Shown: positions 21,456-29,299, counted from the first letter of the stretch. The stretch is 64,000 bases of DNA from Leidyana gryllorum EB-2025a (GCA_048772705.1 JBLWGC010000174.1:1-64000); one strand, 5' to 3'. Translations and numbers: made by a program. The notes: a model not told the origin generated them from the letters alone.

Positions 21456-21577
21456 CAGTGACAATCTTTCAGAGGTTAGTAGAGAGACCCTTCATCTTCT
21501 ACCGAAGAATTTTGCAGCCCTCTCAGGTCGTTATCGAGACCTGAGAGACCAGCCAGAAAAGCTTGAGCTTGTGAGCA

Positions 21578-21649
21578 AGCCTTCTGCCGGAATCGAACCG
21601 GCGACCTTTCGTTTACTAAGCGAATGCTCTGCCCCTAAGCTAAGAAGGC
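21578..21649 (-). tRNA. tRNA-Thr-AGT: tRNA-Thr (AGT)
   Basis: Complete except one anticodon-stem mismatch (TTCGC/ACGAA). Confidence 0.9.
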
Positions 21650-21737
21650 AATGCAAGCCGAAGATCACGAATCAGACACTATTGACGGAGATTGCTGGGC
21701 ACTTTGCTCAAGTATTCCACTGACTTCAACCACTGAC

Positions 21738-21808
21738 TTCCACTGCCGGACTTGAGCGCGGAGCTTGCAGGTGAGGCCGCATATCCTAGCCACTCAGACT
21801 ACAGTGGA
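21738..21808 (-). pseudogene. Glu-like tRNA with 6-nt anticodon loop (E6)
   Basis: Acceptor and D arm as Glu, but one base is missing from the anticodon loop (TGCGG, CCTCAC) and one from the T stem. Family members: 25380, 38101, 43332, 50614 and 63969. Confidence 0.65.
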
Positions 21809-21872
21809 CAACATTCCACAGCGAAGGCAGCTAGTCAGCTAAATCATCGAAGTAAAGTGCTGAGCATTTGGC

Positions 21873-21945
21873 TACCTACGGCGAGACTCGAACTCGCAAC
21901 CTTTGGATTAGAAGTCCAACGCGCTATCCATTGCGCCACGTAGGC
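21873..21945 (-). tRNA. tRNA-Arg-TCT: tRNA-Arg (TCT)
   Basis: Reference entry for Arg(TCT). Acceptor GCCTACG pairs with CGTAGGT (G1:T72), A73. Loop CTTCTAA on a TTGGA/TCCAA stem gives TCT; B box GTTCGAGTC. No intron, although Arg(TCT) often has one in animals. Reads AGA/AGG. Confidence 0.95.
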
Positions 21946-22034
21946 GGCGGCTTTTCGACTAGATTGAAATAACAACATTCACGTTTTTGGACCACGCGCC
22001 AGCCGTTTATCTGCAGCTAAAGTTGCATGGAGTT

Positions 22035-22107
22035 TGGACGGCCTGGGTATCGATCCCAGTACCTCTCGCATGCAAAGCGAGCGCTGCACCATCTGAGGTA
22101 GCCGCTC
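22035..22107 (-). tRNA. tRNA-Ala-TGC: tRNA-Ala (TGC), altered D arm
   Basis: Anticodon TGC. D arm reads TACCTCAGATGGTGCAG and the acceptor GAGCGGC/GCCGTCC is wobbly. Confidence 0.75.
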
Positions 22108-22167
22108 ATCCGTACAACATGGAGGACCTATTGCATCCAGTGGCTGACCGAGTACCGATACCATGGC

Positions 22168-22247
22168 TGACAAGAGTTGGATTCGAACCCACGCCCTTTC
22201 GGACAGCGGCCTGAACACAGCGCCTTAGACCACTCGGCCATCTTGCC
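22168..22247 (-). tRNA. tRNA-Leu-CAG: tRNA-Leu (CAG)
   Basis: Acceptor intact; anticodon stem CTGTG/CGCTG and T stem (CCAAC) have one mismatch each. Confidence 0.84.
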
Positions 22248-22338
22248 GCAGTCTTGTTGGTTCGTCGCTCCACGCGTTTTTTGTCCGTGAGCCGAAATAG
22301 AAAGACTTCTGGGATTGGAGGCCGGCGTGTTCGGAGCG

Positions 22339-22410
22339 TCCGAGTCAGTATAGTGGTTAGTGTCTCCGCCTGTCACGCGGAAGACCCGGGTTCGATTCCC
22401 GGTCTCGAAA
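22339..22410 (+). tRNA. tRNA-Asp-GTC: tRNA-Asp (GTC), damaged acceptor
   Basis: Anticodon and T arms perfect. The acceptor TCCGAGT/TCTCGAA has mismatches at both ends. The same 5' body is found fused to a Gly 3' end at 25982. Confidence 0.72.
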
Positions 22411-22465
22411 CGCAGGTGGTTTCGCTTGAGATTCTCTGCTTCGGTTCTCGCTGAAATTTGCGAGC

Positions 22466-22537
22466 TACAGCCACCGAGGATCGAACTCGGGACTTCTGCG
22501 TGCGAAGCAGACGTCGTAACCACTAGACCATTGCTGC
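22466..22537 (-). tRNA. Val-body tRNA with anticodon CGC
   Basis: Stem TCTGC/GCAGA and B box GTTCGATCC are Val. The loop is TTCGCAC, so the anticodon (22502-22504) is CGC, Ala. One variable-loop base is missing and the acceptor has one mismatch (GCAGCAA). Confidence 0.7.
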
Positions 22538-22599
22538 ACGGATGGCCCCCGCAGCCCAAGACATGGCGAAGTTCCAGGGAGTAGTGAGGACCAGTTCCA

Positions 22600-22671
22600 A
22601 GGTCGCGCCGCGAATCGAACCCAGGTCGGGAGATTCAGAGTCTCCAGTGCTAACCACTACACGACGCAACC
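22600..22671 (-). tRNA. tRNA-Gln-CTG: tRNA-Gln (CTG)
   Basis: Anticodon and acceptor intact. T stem CTGGG/CGCGG is weak and the A box is TCGTGTAGTGG. Confidence 0.88.
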
Positions 22672-22867
22672 GGCTCAGCCCATCCCAGAAGAGTCTGTTG
22701 AATTATCCGTACTAGCGCTTCCTCAACTGGACACACGCAACACGGGTCTCTCTACTGACCTCTGAAATATTTTAAGTGGCTCCTGTATATAGCGCCCAGC
22801 GTAGGCGTTGGATTTGGGTCGGACAGAAAGCTCACTTAAATCCTTGAAGCAGTTGCGCAAATGCAAC

Positions 22868-22949
22868 CGACAAGGGTGAGATTCGAACTCACGCGGGTGA
22901 AACCCAACGGCTTAGCAGGCCGCCGCCTTAACCACTCGGCCACCTTGCC
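22868..22949 (-). tRNA. tRNA-Ser-GCT: tRNA-Ser (GCT)
   Basis: Intact in all arms. Its 3' spacer contains a TATATAG motif at about 22794 and leads to a Gln gene, the usual pairing. Confidence 0.95.
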
Positions 22950-23044
22950 GAGAGTGGAACGGGCTACACATTCCATCGGGAATCCCGTGCGAAATTGGTA
23001 GTGCCCCTTCTCGATGTCAGTATTTGCCTTTGGAATGACTGCTT

Positions 23045-23084
23045 GGATTTGCAGTCCGCTGCTCTACCACTGAGCTACGTACCC
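23045..23084 (-). pseudogene. tRNA-Cys 3'-truncated
   Basis: Acceptor, D arm and the 5' half of the anticodon arm of Cys end after CTGCAAA. Confidence 0.6.
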
Positions 23085-23200
23085 ACAAAATACCTGTCAT
23101 ACTCGCTCAACTCGATTCTGTCTTCTTATTTGAAGCAAAACGGCCGTTATTGTGCACGTTTCTGGGGTTGAGCCTTTCGAACCCCGGAGCAGTTGGACGA

Positions 23201-23280
23201 CCGGGGGTAGCTCAGTTGGTAGAGCATCTGACTGTAGTGCTGGCATCAGATAGTCGGCGGTTCGATTCCGTCCCACCGGA
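23201..23280 (+). tRNA. tRNA-Tyr-GTA: tRNA-Tyr (GTA) with 7-nt intron
   Basis: As 3386 on the other strand, with intron TGCTGGC at 23238-23244 and stem TCTGA/TCAGA. T stem GGCGG/CCGTC is paired. Confidence 0.94.
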
Positions 23281-23362
23281 AGTAGAGTGGTGATTGGCAA
23301 AGTACTAGACAGCGTTGATAGGCCAACCAGACTACTCTGGCGAGGGTTCCATCTATGTAGTT

Positions 23363-23434
23363 CGGATGGGCTGAGAATCGATCCCGGAACCTTTCGTATA
23401 CCAAGCACCGTTTCATCATCTGGGCTAGCCTCCC
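23363..23434 (-). pseudogene. Ala-derived relic (R-Ala)
   Basis: Inverted member of the 3211 family; anticodon position reads GGT and the stem is unpaired. Confidence 0.55.
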
Positions 23435-23523
23435 TCTGTGCCTACCTCATGGCATTGAGTGATACTCCACATAGTGAGACGAGTCTCTCGACTGTACCCA
23501 GCGGGTTGAACCACCGGCTAGGC

Positions 23524-23595
23524 GGCTGTTTGGTCTAGTGGTATGATCCTTCCTTAGGGTGGAAGGAGTCCTGGGTTCGATTCCCAGAACAGCCC
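23524..23595 (+). tRNA. tRNA-Pro-AGG: tRNA-Pro (AGG)
   Basis: Intact, matches the reference at 1272. Confidence 0.96.
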
Positions 23596-23729
23596 TCTTG
23601 GTTGTCGGTTGACCCGATGGGATAAGCAGGTTTTAGAAGTAACACAGCCACCTCGTTACCACTTCGGCACTCAAGGCAATTAGCATCTCAAAAATCGCAT
23701 TTCGGCTCCCTCTTCCATGGTGCAGACTG

Positions 23730-23801
23730 AGCAGTGTAGCTCAGTGGAAGAGTGTTGGGCTCATAACCCAAAGGTCCGTCGATCGAAACGACGCACTGCT
23801 A
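23730..23801 (+). tRNA. tRNA-iMet-CAT: initiator tRNA-Met (CAT)
   Basis: Intact with GGG/CCC anticodon-stem pairs and A54. Confidence 0.96.
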
Positions 23802-23849
23802 AGTGTGCGCAGGAGGGAAACAGTTATAGAATTGACTGGGTCGTGAGCA

Positions 23850-23914
23850 AAGCCTTCTGCCGGAATCGAGCCGGCGCTTACGAAGCGAACGCTCTGCCCC
23901 TAAGCTTAGAAGGC
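23850..23914 (-). pseudogene. tRNA-Thr (CGT) with internal deletion
   Basis: Anticodon CGT and acceptor are intact. About eight bases between the T arm and anticodon stem are deleted, and the B box reads GGCTCGATTCC. Confidence 0.7.
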
Positions 23915-23990
23915 AAAGTAAGTCGGAGATAACGAAGCGATGGCTACTGACGGAGATTAGTGGAGCACTTTGCTCGAGTACTTCAATGAC

Positions 23991-24063
23991 TTCCACTGCC
24001 GGGACTTGAACCCGGATCGTGCGGGTGAGAGCCGCATATCCTAGCCACTTAGACTACAGTGGA
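23991..24063 (-). tRNA. tRNA-Glu-CTC: tRNA-Glu (CTC)
   Basis: Intact in all arms. Confidence 0.96.
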
Positions 24064-24178
24064 CAACTCCCTCAGCTGCAGCTTTAGCCGAGAGCCGTAC
24101 CCTCTTGACAAGACGTGGTTGCAATCCTGCGGTACAAAAAGGAGGATGTCTATACTAACCTGTGAACCATTGTAGCTG

Positions 24179-24251
24179 GGTCTTGTAGCTCAGTCGGCAG
24201 AGCGTGTGGCTGTTAATCACAAAGTCGCAGGTTCGAAACCTGCCAGGACCG
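24179..24251 (+). tRNA. tRNA-Asn-GTT: tRNA-Asn (GTT)
   Basis: Complete; TCACA in the anticodon stem gives a G:T pair. Confidence 0.94.
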
Positions 24252-24366
24252 GTTTCAGGGGCACACTAAACACTGACTGCGCTGCTCTCCCAATGGCACT
24301 TGTGGTCTGCGATTCTTCAAAGATGTAAGTTTGTTTGGATCCCGCCACGTGCAGCCGTATGTACTT

Positions 24367-24439
24367 TGGACGACCTGGGTATCGATCCCAGTACCTCTCG
24401 CATGCGAAGCGAGCACACTACCATCTGAGCTAGCCGCCC
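24367..24439 (-). tRNA. tRNA-Ala-CGC: tRNA-Ala (CGC)
   Basis: Duplicate of 5534 with a further D-arm change (GTAGTGTG). Confidence 0.87.
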
Positions 24440-24499
24440 ATGCGCTCTACATGGAAGACCTATTGCATCCAGTGGCTGACCGAGGGCCGGTAAAACGGC

Positions 24500-24579
24500 T
24501 GACAAGAGTGGGATTCGAACCCACCCCCTTTCGGACTGCGGCCTTAACACAGCGCCTTGGACCACTCGGCCATCTTGCC
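24500..24579 (-). tRNA. tRNA-Leu-AAG: tRNA-Leu (AAG)
   Basis: Acceptor and AAG arm intact; one T-stem mismatch (GGTGGG preceded by GGG). Confidence 0.92.
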
Positions 24580-24803
24580 GGAGTGTTCTTGGCTCGCCAC
24601 TTTACACGTTTTCTGTTCGTGAAGTCTCGAGAAGGAAGGCTTTTCTCACGGCCCGGGGTGCTTAGATGGCAACCCATCTGATGGCAGTGGTGGCATCAGC
24701 TATTCGACGAGGAAATTCCGTCCGCCGGGAGTTGAGGAGTGGACTTCCAACGCATTCCATCCTGATCGATGCTTCGCTACCTCTACAGCCTCGCTCAAAG
24801 ATT

Positions 24804-24875
24804 GTCCGAGTCGTCTAGTGGTTAGGACAGCACGTTGTGGCCGTGCAAACCCAGGCTCGATTCCTGGCTCGGACA
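24804..24875 (+). tRNA. tRNA-His-GTG: tRNA-His (GTG)
   Basis: Intact. First tRNA of the large direct duplication whose other copy starts at 50038. Confidence 0.96.
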
Positions 24876-24950
24876 AGCAGTCTAAAGTGCATTGCTCTTC
24901 GCCCCGGTTGAAAATATTGTTGCAGCCATGGTCAAGCCTGTACGATCGGC

Positions 24951-25021
24951 TGCACCTGCCGGGACTCGAACCCGGGCTGCGAGCATGGGAAGCTCGCATC
25001 CTACCCTTGGACCACAAGTGC
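24951..25021 (-). tRNA. tRNA-Gly-CCC: tRNA-Gly (CCC)
   Basis: Intact; identical arms to 6121. Confidence 0.96.
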
Positions 25022-25086
25022 ACTCGAGAAAGAGCTCCAGCACCCCGAGACTCGGCCGCAGTCTGCGTTGAGCTAGTGGGTGCCTC

Positions 25087-25158
25087 AAGTACGGGCAGGT
25101 TCCAGTCTGCGACTTTGTGGCTAAGAGACTTACCCTCTGGTGGCTGAACTACGAGGCT
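25087..25158 (-). pseudogene. Asn-derived relic
   Basis: D arm and CACAAAGTCGCAG segment match Asn; the anticodon arm (TCTCTTAGCC) and B box are lost. Relatives at 43621 and 50321. Confidence 0.5.
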
Positions 25159-25219
25159 CGGCTAAGATGATTGGACCTTGAGAGACTTGAGCTTTGCAGG
25201 TGCCCAGTCGATGCAGTCA

Positions 25220-25291
25220 AGCCTCCTGCCGGAATCAAACCGGCGACCTTTCGCTTACTAAGCGAATGCTCTGCCTCTAAGCTAAGAAGGC
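25220..25291 (-). tRNA. tRNA-Thr-AGT: tRNA-Thr (AGT)
   Basis: Complete; B box GGTTTGATTCC has T for the invariant C56. Confidence 0.85.
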
Positions 25292-25379
25292 AATGCAGGC
25301 CGAAGATCACGAATCAGACACTATTGACGGAGATTGCTGGGTACTTTGCTCGAGTATTCCACTGACCTCAACCACTGAC

Positions 25380-25450
25380 GTCCACTGCCGGACTTGAGCC
25401 CGGAGCTTGCGGGTGAGGCCGCATATCCTAGCCACTCAGACTACAGTGGG
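25380..25450 (-). pseudogene. Glu-like tRNA with 6-nt anticodon loop (E6)
   Basis: As 21738 but with a perfect TGCGG/CCGCA stem around the six-base loop CCTCAC. Acceptor CCCACTG/CAGTGGA has a terminal mismatch. Confidence 0.65.
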
Positions 25451-25514
25451 CAACATTCCACAGCGAAGGCAGCTAGTCAGCCAAATCATCGAAGTAAAGT
25501 GCTGAGCATTTGGC

Positions 25515-25587
25515 TACCTACGGCGAGACTCGAACTCGCAACCTTTGGATTAGAAGTCCAACGCGCTATCCATTGCGCCACGTAGGC
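25515..25587 (-). tRNA. tRNA-Arg-TCT: tRNA-Arg (TCT)
   Basis: Intact; same as 21873. Confidence 0.95.
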
Positions 25588-25676
25588 GGCAGCTTTTCGA
25601 CTAGATTGAAATAACAACATTCAAGTTTTTGGACCACGCGCCAGCCGTTTCTCTGCAGCCAAAGTTGCATGGCGTT

Positions 25677-25749
25677 TGGATGACCTGGGTATCGATCCCA
25701 GTACCTCTCGCATGCAAAGCGAGCGCTGCACCATCTGAGCTAGCCGCCC
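25677..25749 (-). tRNA. tRNA-Ala-TGC: tRNA-Ala (TGC)
   Basis: Anticodon TGC; 3' strand GTCATCC gives a mismatch with GGGCGGC; D loop GGTGCAGCG. Confidence 0.83.
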
Positions 25750-25809
25750 ATCCGTACAACATGGAAGACCTATCGCATCAAGTGGCTGACCGAGTGCCGA
25801 TACCATGGC

Positions 25810-25889
25810 TGACAAGAGTTGGATTCGAACCCACGCCCTTTCGGACTGCGGCCTGAACACAGCGCCTTAGACCACTCGGCCATCTTGCC
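25810..25889 (-). tRNA. tRNA-Leu-CAG: tRNA-Leu (CAG)
   Basis: Complete; one T-stem mismatch (CCAAC). Confidence 0.91.
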
Positions 25890-25981
25890 GCAGTCTTGTT
25901 GGTTCGTCGCTCCACGCGTTTTTTTGTCCGTGAGCCGAAATAGAAAGACTTCTGGGATTGGAGGCCGGCGTGTTCGGAGCG

Positions 25982-26053
25982 TCCGAGTCAGTATAGTGGT
26001 TAGTGTCTCCGCCTGTCACGCGGAAGACCCGGGTTCGATTCCCGGCAGATGCA
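25982..26053 (+). pseudogene. chimeric tRNA: Asp (GTC) body with Gly 3' end
   Basis: 5' acceptor TCCGAGT, D arm, GTC arm and T arm are Asp as at 22339. After CCCGG the sequence continues CAGATGCA and the Gly(GCC) flank. The acceptor strands cannot pair. Confidence 0.85.
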
Positions 26054-26117
26054 GAGGAGATAGCACAAGGTTGAGTTTTGCGCGTGAGTTGGTGTTCGAC
26101 CCTCCGATCACATCGCA

Positions 26118-26199
26118 CGACAACTGCTGGATTTGAACCAGCGCGGGCCAGGCCCAGTAGATTTCGAGTCTACCCCCTTAACCACTCGGGCAAGTTGCC
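26118..26199 (-). tRNA. tRNA-Ser-CGA: tRNA-Ser (CGA)
   Basis: Intact class II gene with loop CTCGAAA; the only complete CGA member in the window. Reads UCG. It was an exchange partner in the 478-bp deletion seen in the second copy. Confidence 0.95.
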
Positions 26200-26264
26200 A
26201 ACGGTGGAACTCGGCATGCCGCAGGCAGTGGCTTCACATACGGTTCAGCAGCTTGACTCGGACC

Positions 26265-26333
26265 GCTCGCGCTGTCCGAACCCGCGGTCTCTCCATTGAA
26301 AGTCTTGCGCTCTACCAACGGAGCTGGCGCGGC
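26265..26333 (-). pseudogene. Lys-derived relic (R-Lys)
   Basis: GCCGCGC form with GCGCAAGACTTTCAATGG; no pairing stems. Between Ser and Ile as at 8806 and 40808. Confidence 0.5.
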
Positions 26334-26400
26334 AAGGAAGCTTGGACTTGGTAAAAAGTTCCTTTCGTATTGGCAACTCTTTATCAAAGATCCACTCACT

Positions 26401-26474
26401 TGGTCACGCCCGGGCTCAAACAGGGGACCTTGAGCTTATTAGGCTCACGCTCTAACCGACTGAGCCACGCGACC
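26401..26474 (-). tRNA. tRNA-Ile-AAT: tRNA-Ile (AAT)
   Basis: Acceptor and AAT arm intact. B box GTTTGAGCCC and A box TGGCTCAGTCGG each have one change. Confidence 0.85.
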
Positions 26475-26595
26475 ACTTCTGCGACGACAGATGGCACCTA
26501 TTCACTTACTTGATGCCTCTGCGTCGCCACTGCAATCTCTAGCATGTATTGCTGGTGTTTTGAGCCCAGCCGCCTACTACGATGATCGCAGCACA

Positions 26596-26677
26596 CGACA
26601 ACTGCTGGATTTGAACCAGCGCGGGCCAGGCCCAGTAGATTTCTAGTCTACCCCCTTAACCACTCGGGCAAGTTGCC
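26596..26677 (-). tRNA. tRNA-Ser-AGA: tRNA-Ser (AGA)
   Basis: Intact, exactly 478 bp from the Ser(CGA) gene at 26118. Confidence 0.96.
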
Positions 26678-26744
26678 GCTGTTGAACTTGGCATTTTGCG
26701 GCCAGTGGCTTCACATACGGTTCAGCGAGCTTTACTAGGACTCC

Positions 26745-26811
26745 TCGCGCCGCCCGAACCCGCGGATCTCCCTTCAAAAGTCTTGCGCTCTACTGACGGA
26801 GTTGGGGCGGC
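26745..26811 (-). pseudogene. Lys-derived relic (R-Lys)
   Basis: GCCGCCC 5' end and GCGCAAGACTTTTGAAGG remain. Confidence 0.5.
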
Positions 26812-26988
26812 AAGGAAGCTCGCCCCGTACCCGAGGAAGGCCCAAGATTCCACGATCAATACAAATGGAATTGGTTACTACGTCCGAATCTGTATCAGAG
26901 ATCCACTCACTTGATCACGCCGACATACCATGTTTTCCAAGACGGTACGGCTCTCGGCCGAAGCCCAACTCAACCACTCAACCACTCG

Positions 26989-27061
26989 TCCACTGGAGTC
27001 TAAGTGGCTAGGATACGGGGCTTTCACCAGGACGATTCGGGTTCAAGTCCCGGCAGTGGAA
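26989..27061 (+). pseudogene. tRNA-Glu (TTC)-like, broken anticodon stem
   Basis: Acceptor and T arm are intact, anticodon TTC, but the stem CGGGG/CAGGA does not pair and the A box is TGGAGTCTAAG. Confidence 0.65.
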
Positions 27062-27121
27062 ATCCACCAGAGTTTGGTTGTAGGCACCGGTTCCATTCTT
27101 ACTCCCAGAGACATTGATTTG

Positions 27122-27194
27122 CACCGCCCGCGGGGCTCGAACCCGCGACTGCAAGATTAACAGTCTTGCGCTCTACGGACTGAGCTAGGGCGGC
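27122..27194 (-). tRNA. Lys-body tRNA with anticodon GTT
   Basis: All arms match tRNA-Lys, but the loop is CTGTTAA, anticodon GTT (27159-27161), Asn. The D loop has TCCGTA as at 3693. The acceptor GCCGCCC/GGGCGGT is fully paired. Confidence 0.78.
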
Positions 27195-27268
27195 TAACGA
27201 AGCTCTAGACTTAGTTACACCCTATTTGCCGTTGGGCGGAGCAGTGGAAGTCATTGGACCGGTGGAAC

Positions 27269-27314
27269 ACGCTTAGTAAGCGAAAGGTCGCCGGTTCGAT
27301 TCGGGCAGAAGGCT
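27269..27314 (+). pseudogene. tRNA-Thr (AGT), 5'-truncated
   Basis: Starts in the anticodon stem (CGCTTAGTAAGCG) and continues through the T arm and AGAAGGCT; acceptor 5' strand and D arm deleted. Confidence 0.65.
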
Positions 27315-27380
27315 TTGTTGCATCGATAGGCTTAAGAGGAATGGCTGTCGCCACGTACAAGATTCACAAGATCGTGTTCT

Positions 27381-27451
27381 GCATCTGTGGTCTAGTGGAA
27401 GAGTCGCTCGCTGCCATCGAGATAACCTGTGTGCGATTCCCGACTGCAAAA
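27381..27451 (+). pseudogene. Gly (GCC)-derived relic (R-Gly)
   Basis: Acceptor GCATCTG and CTCGCTGCCATCGAG arm perfect; T arm and 3' end (GACTGCA) diverged. Confidence 0.6.
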
Positions 27452-27492
27452 TGGTAGCATGATGAGTTTGTCGGCGGTTTCGATTCTGACCG

Positions 27493-27565
27493 TGGGAGTG
27501 GAGAGGATCGAACTCTCGACTTCAGGATTATGAGACCTACGCGCTACCGACTGCGCTACACTCCC
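27493..27565 (-). tRNA. tRNA-Met-CAT: elongator tRNA-Met (CAT)
   Basis: Intact. Confidence 0.96.
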
Positions 27566-27641
27566 CCTCCGACTTTCTCCGAGGAATCACCTGAACCCAG
27601 AACCATGCTGCCAGGCAGGTTGGGTCAAGATACAACAAAGC

Positions 27642-27713
27642 GGGCTGTTCTGGGAATGGAACTTAGGACTTCTTCCACCCGACGGAGGTATCATACCACT
27701 ACACCAAACAGCC
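27642..27713 (-). tRNA. tRNA-Pro-CGG: tRNA-Pro (CGG), degraded
   Basis: Acceptor paired and CGG retained, but the anticodon stem is CCTCC/GGAAG, the A box has TGTAGTGG and the B box AGTTCCATTCC. Confidence 0.68.
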
Positions 27714-27801
27714 GCCTGTCGTTCGTGCAACCCGCTGAAGACAGTTTAAAAAGTGGTCATCCTATGTTGAGAACCAACAAATGCGATGGGGTCTGCACCA
27801 C

Positions 27802-27874
27802 GGGCGACTAGCTCAAATGGTAGAGCGCTCGCTTCGCATGCGAGAGGTACTGGGATCGATACCCAGGTCGTCCA
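27802..27874 (+). tRNA. tRNA-Ala-CGC: tRNA-Ala (CGC)
   Basis: Intact: GGGCGAC/GTCGTCC, G3:T70, loop TTCGCAT. Confidence 0.95.
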
Positions 27875-27989
27875 AAGTACGTACAGCTGCACGTGGCGGG
27901 ATCCAAACAAACTTCCATCTTTGACGGGTCGCAGACCACAAGTGCCATTGGCACACCAGCGCACTCAGTGTTTAGTGTGCCTCTGAAAC

Positions 27990-28062
27990 CGGTCCTGGCA
28001 GGTTTCGAACCTGCGACTTTGTGGTTAACAGCCACACGCTCTGCCGACTGAGCTACAAGACC
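27990..28062 (-). tRNA. tRNA-Asn-GTT: tRNA-Asn (GTT)
   Basis: Intact. Confidence 0.96.
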
Positions 28063-28179
28063 CAGCTACAATGGTTCAGAGGTTAGTATAGAGATCCTCC
28101 TTTTTCTACAACAGGATTCTGCAACCACGTCTTGTCAAGAGGGTACGGCTCTCGGCTAAAGCCTCAACTCGACCACTTG

Positions 28180-28252
28180 TCCACTGTAGTCTAAGTGGCT
28201 AGGATGTGCGGCTCTCACCCGCACGATCCGGGTTCAAGTCCCGGCAGTGGAA
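28180..28252 (+). tRNA. tRNA-Glu-CTC: tRNA-Glu (CTC)
   Basis: Complete; GGATGTGCGG in place of GGATATGCGG before the anticodon stem. Confidence 0.94.
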
Positions 28253-28328
28253 GTCATTGAAGTACTCGAGCAAAGTGCTCCACTAATCTCCGTCAGTAGC
28301 CATCGTTTCGTTATCTCCAACTTACATT

Positions 28329-28400
28329 GCCTTCTTAGCTTAGGGGCAGAGCGTTCGCTTCATAAGCGAGAAGTCGCCGGTTCGATTCCGGCAGAAGGCT
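28329..28400 (+). tRNA. Thr-body tRNA with anticodon CAT
   Basis: Acceptor GCCTTCT/AGAAGGC, D arm, stem TTCGC/GCGAG and T arm are identical to tRNA-Thr(CGT). The loop reads TTCATAA, so the anticodon (28361-28363) is CAT, Met, by one G-to-A change. Nothing else is damaged. Confidence 0.87.
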
Positions 28401-28466
28401 TTGTTGCATCGATAGGCTGAAGAGGAATGGCTGTCGCCACGTACAAGATTCACAAGATCGTGTTCT

Positions 28467-28537
28467 GCATCTGTGGTCTAGTGGAAGAGTCGCTCGCTGC
28501 CATCGAGATAACCTGTGTGCGATTCCCGACTGCAAAA
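28467..28537 (+). pseudogene. Gly (GCC)-derived relic (R-Gly)
   Basis: Same as 27381, 1086 bp upstream. Confidence 0.6.
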
Positions 28538-28578
28538 TGGTAGCATGATGAGTTTGTCGGCGGTTTCGATTCTGACCG

Positions 28579-28651
28579 TGGGAGTGGAGAGGATCGAACT
28601 CTCGACTTCAGGATTATGAGACCTACGAGCTACCGACTGCGCTACACTCCC
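28579..28651 (-). tRNA. tRNA-Met-CAT: elongator tRNA-Met (CAT)
   Basis: Complete; D arm GTAGCTCG for GTAGCGCG, shared with 52249. Confidence 0.93.
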
Positions 28652-28727
28652 CCTCCGACTTTCTCCGAGGAATCACCTGAACCCAGAACCATGCTGCCAG
28701 GCAGGTTGGGTCAAGATACAACAAAGC

Positions 28728-28799
28728 GGGCTGTTCTGGGAATGGAACCTAGGACTTCTTCCACCCGACGGAGGTATCATACCACTACACCAAACAGCC
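28728..28799 (-). tRNA. tRNA-Pro-CGG: tRNA-Pro (CGG), degraded
   Basis: Same stem and D-arm defects as 27642. Confidence 0.68.
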
Positions 28800-28887
28800 G
28801 CCTGTCGTTCGTGCAACCCGCTGAAGACAGTTTAAAAAGTGGTCATCCTATGTTGAGAACCAACAAATGCGATGGGGTCTGCACCAC

Positions 28888-28960
28888 GGGCGACTAGCTC
28901 AAATGGTAGAGCGCTCGCTTCGCATGCGAGAGGTACTGGGATCGATACCCAGGTCGTCCA
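28888..28960 (+). tRNA. tRNA-Ala-CGC: tRNA-Ala (CGC)
   Basis: Intact duplicate of 27802. Confidence 0.95.
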
Positions 28961-29075
28961 AAGTACGTACGGCTGCACGTGGCGGGATGCAAACAAACTT
29001 CCATCTTTGAAGGGTCGCAGACCACAAGTGCCATTGGCACACCAGCGCACTCAGTGTTTAGTGTGCCTCTGAAAG

Positions 29076-29148
29076 CGGTCCTGGCAGGTTTCGAAACTGC
29101 GACTTTGTGGTGAACAGCTACACGCTTTGCCGACTGAGCTACAAGACC
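29076..29148 (-). tRNA. tRNA-Asn-GTT: tRNA-Asn (GTT), stem mismatch
   Basis: Acceptor paired. Anticodon stem TGTAG/CCACA has one mismatch, loop CTGTTCA, T stem GCAGT. Confidence 0.78.
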
Positions 29149-29167
29149 CAGTTGCAATGTTCTTTTG

Positions 29168-29202
29168 AGCGAGGAGAAATCATACCTTCAGACCAAACAG
29201 CC
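29168..29202 (-). pseudogene. tRNA-Pro 5' relic
   Basis: Inverted counterpart of 10710. Confidence 0.5.
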
Positions 29203-29299
29203 CCCTGGTCGGCCTGCCCAGCTACGGCACTCATAAGTGTCAAATCGATCCGCATCTCAAGAACCACATTTCCGCTTCCTGCATGATATCCGACGCTGG

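Larger units (their letters stand above)
21383..21945. repeat. Asn-Thr-Glu-Arg cassette
   Basis: Repeated from 63614 to the window end (offset 42231). Confidence 0.9.
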
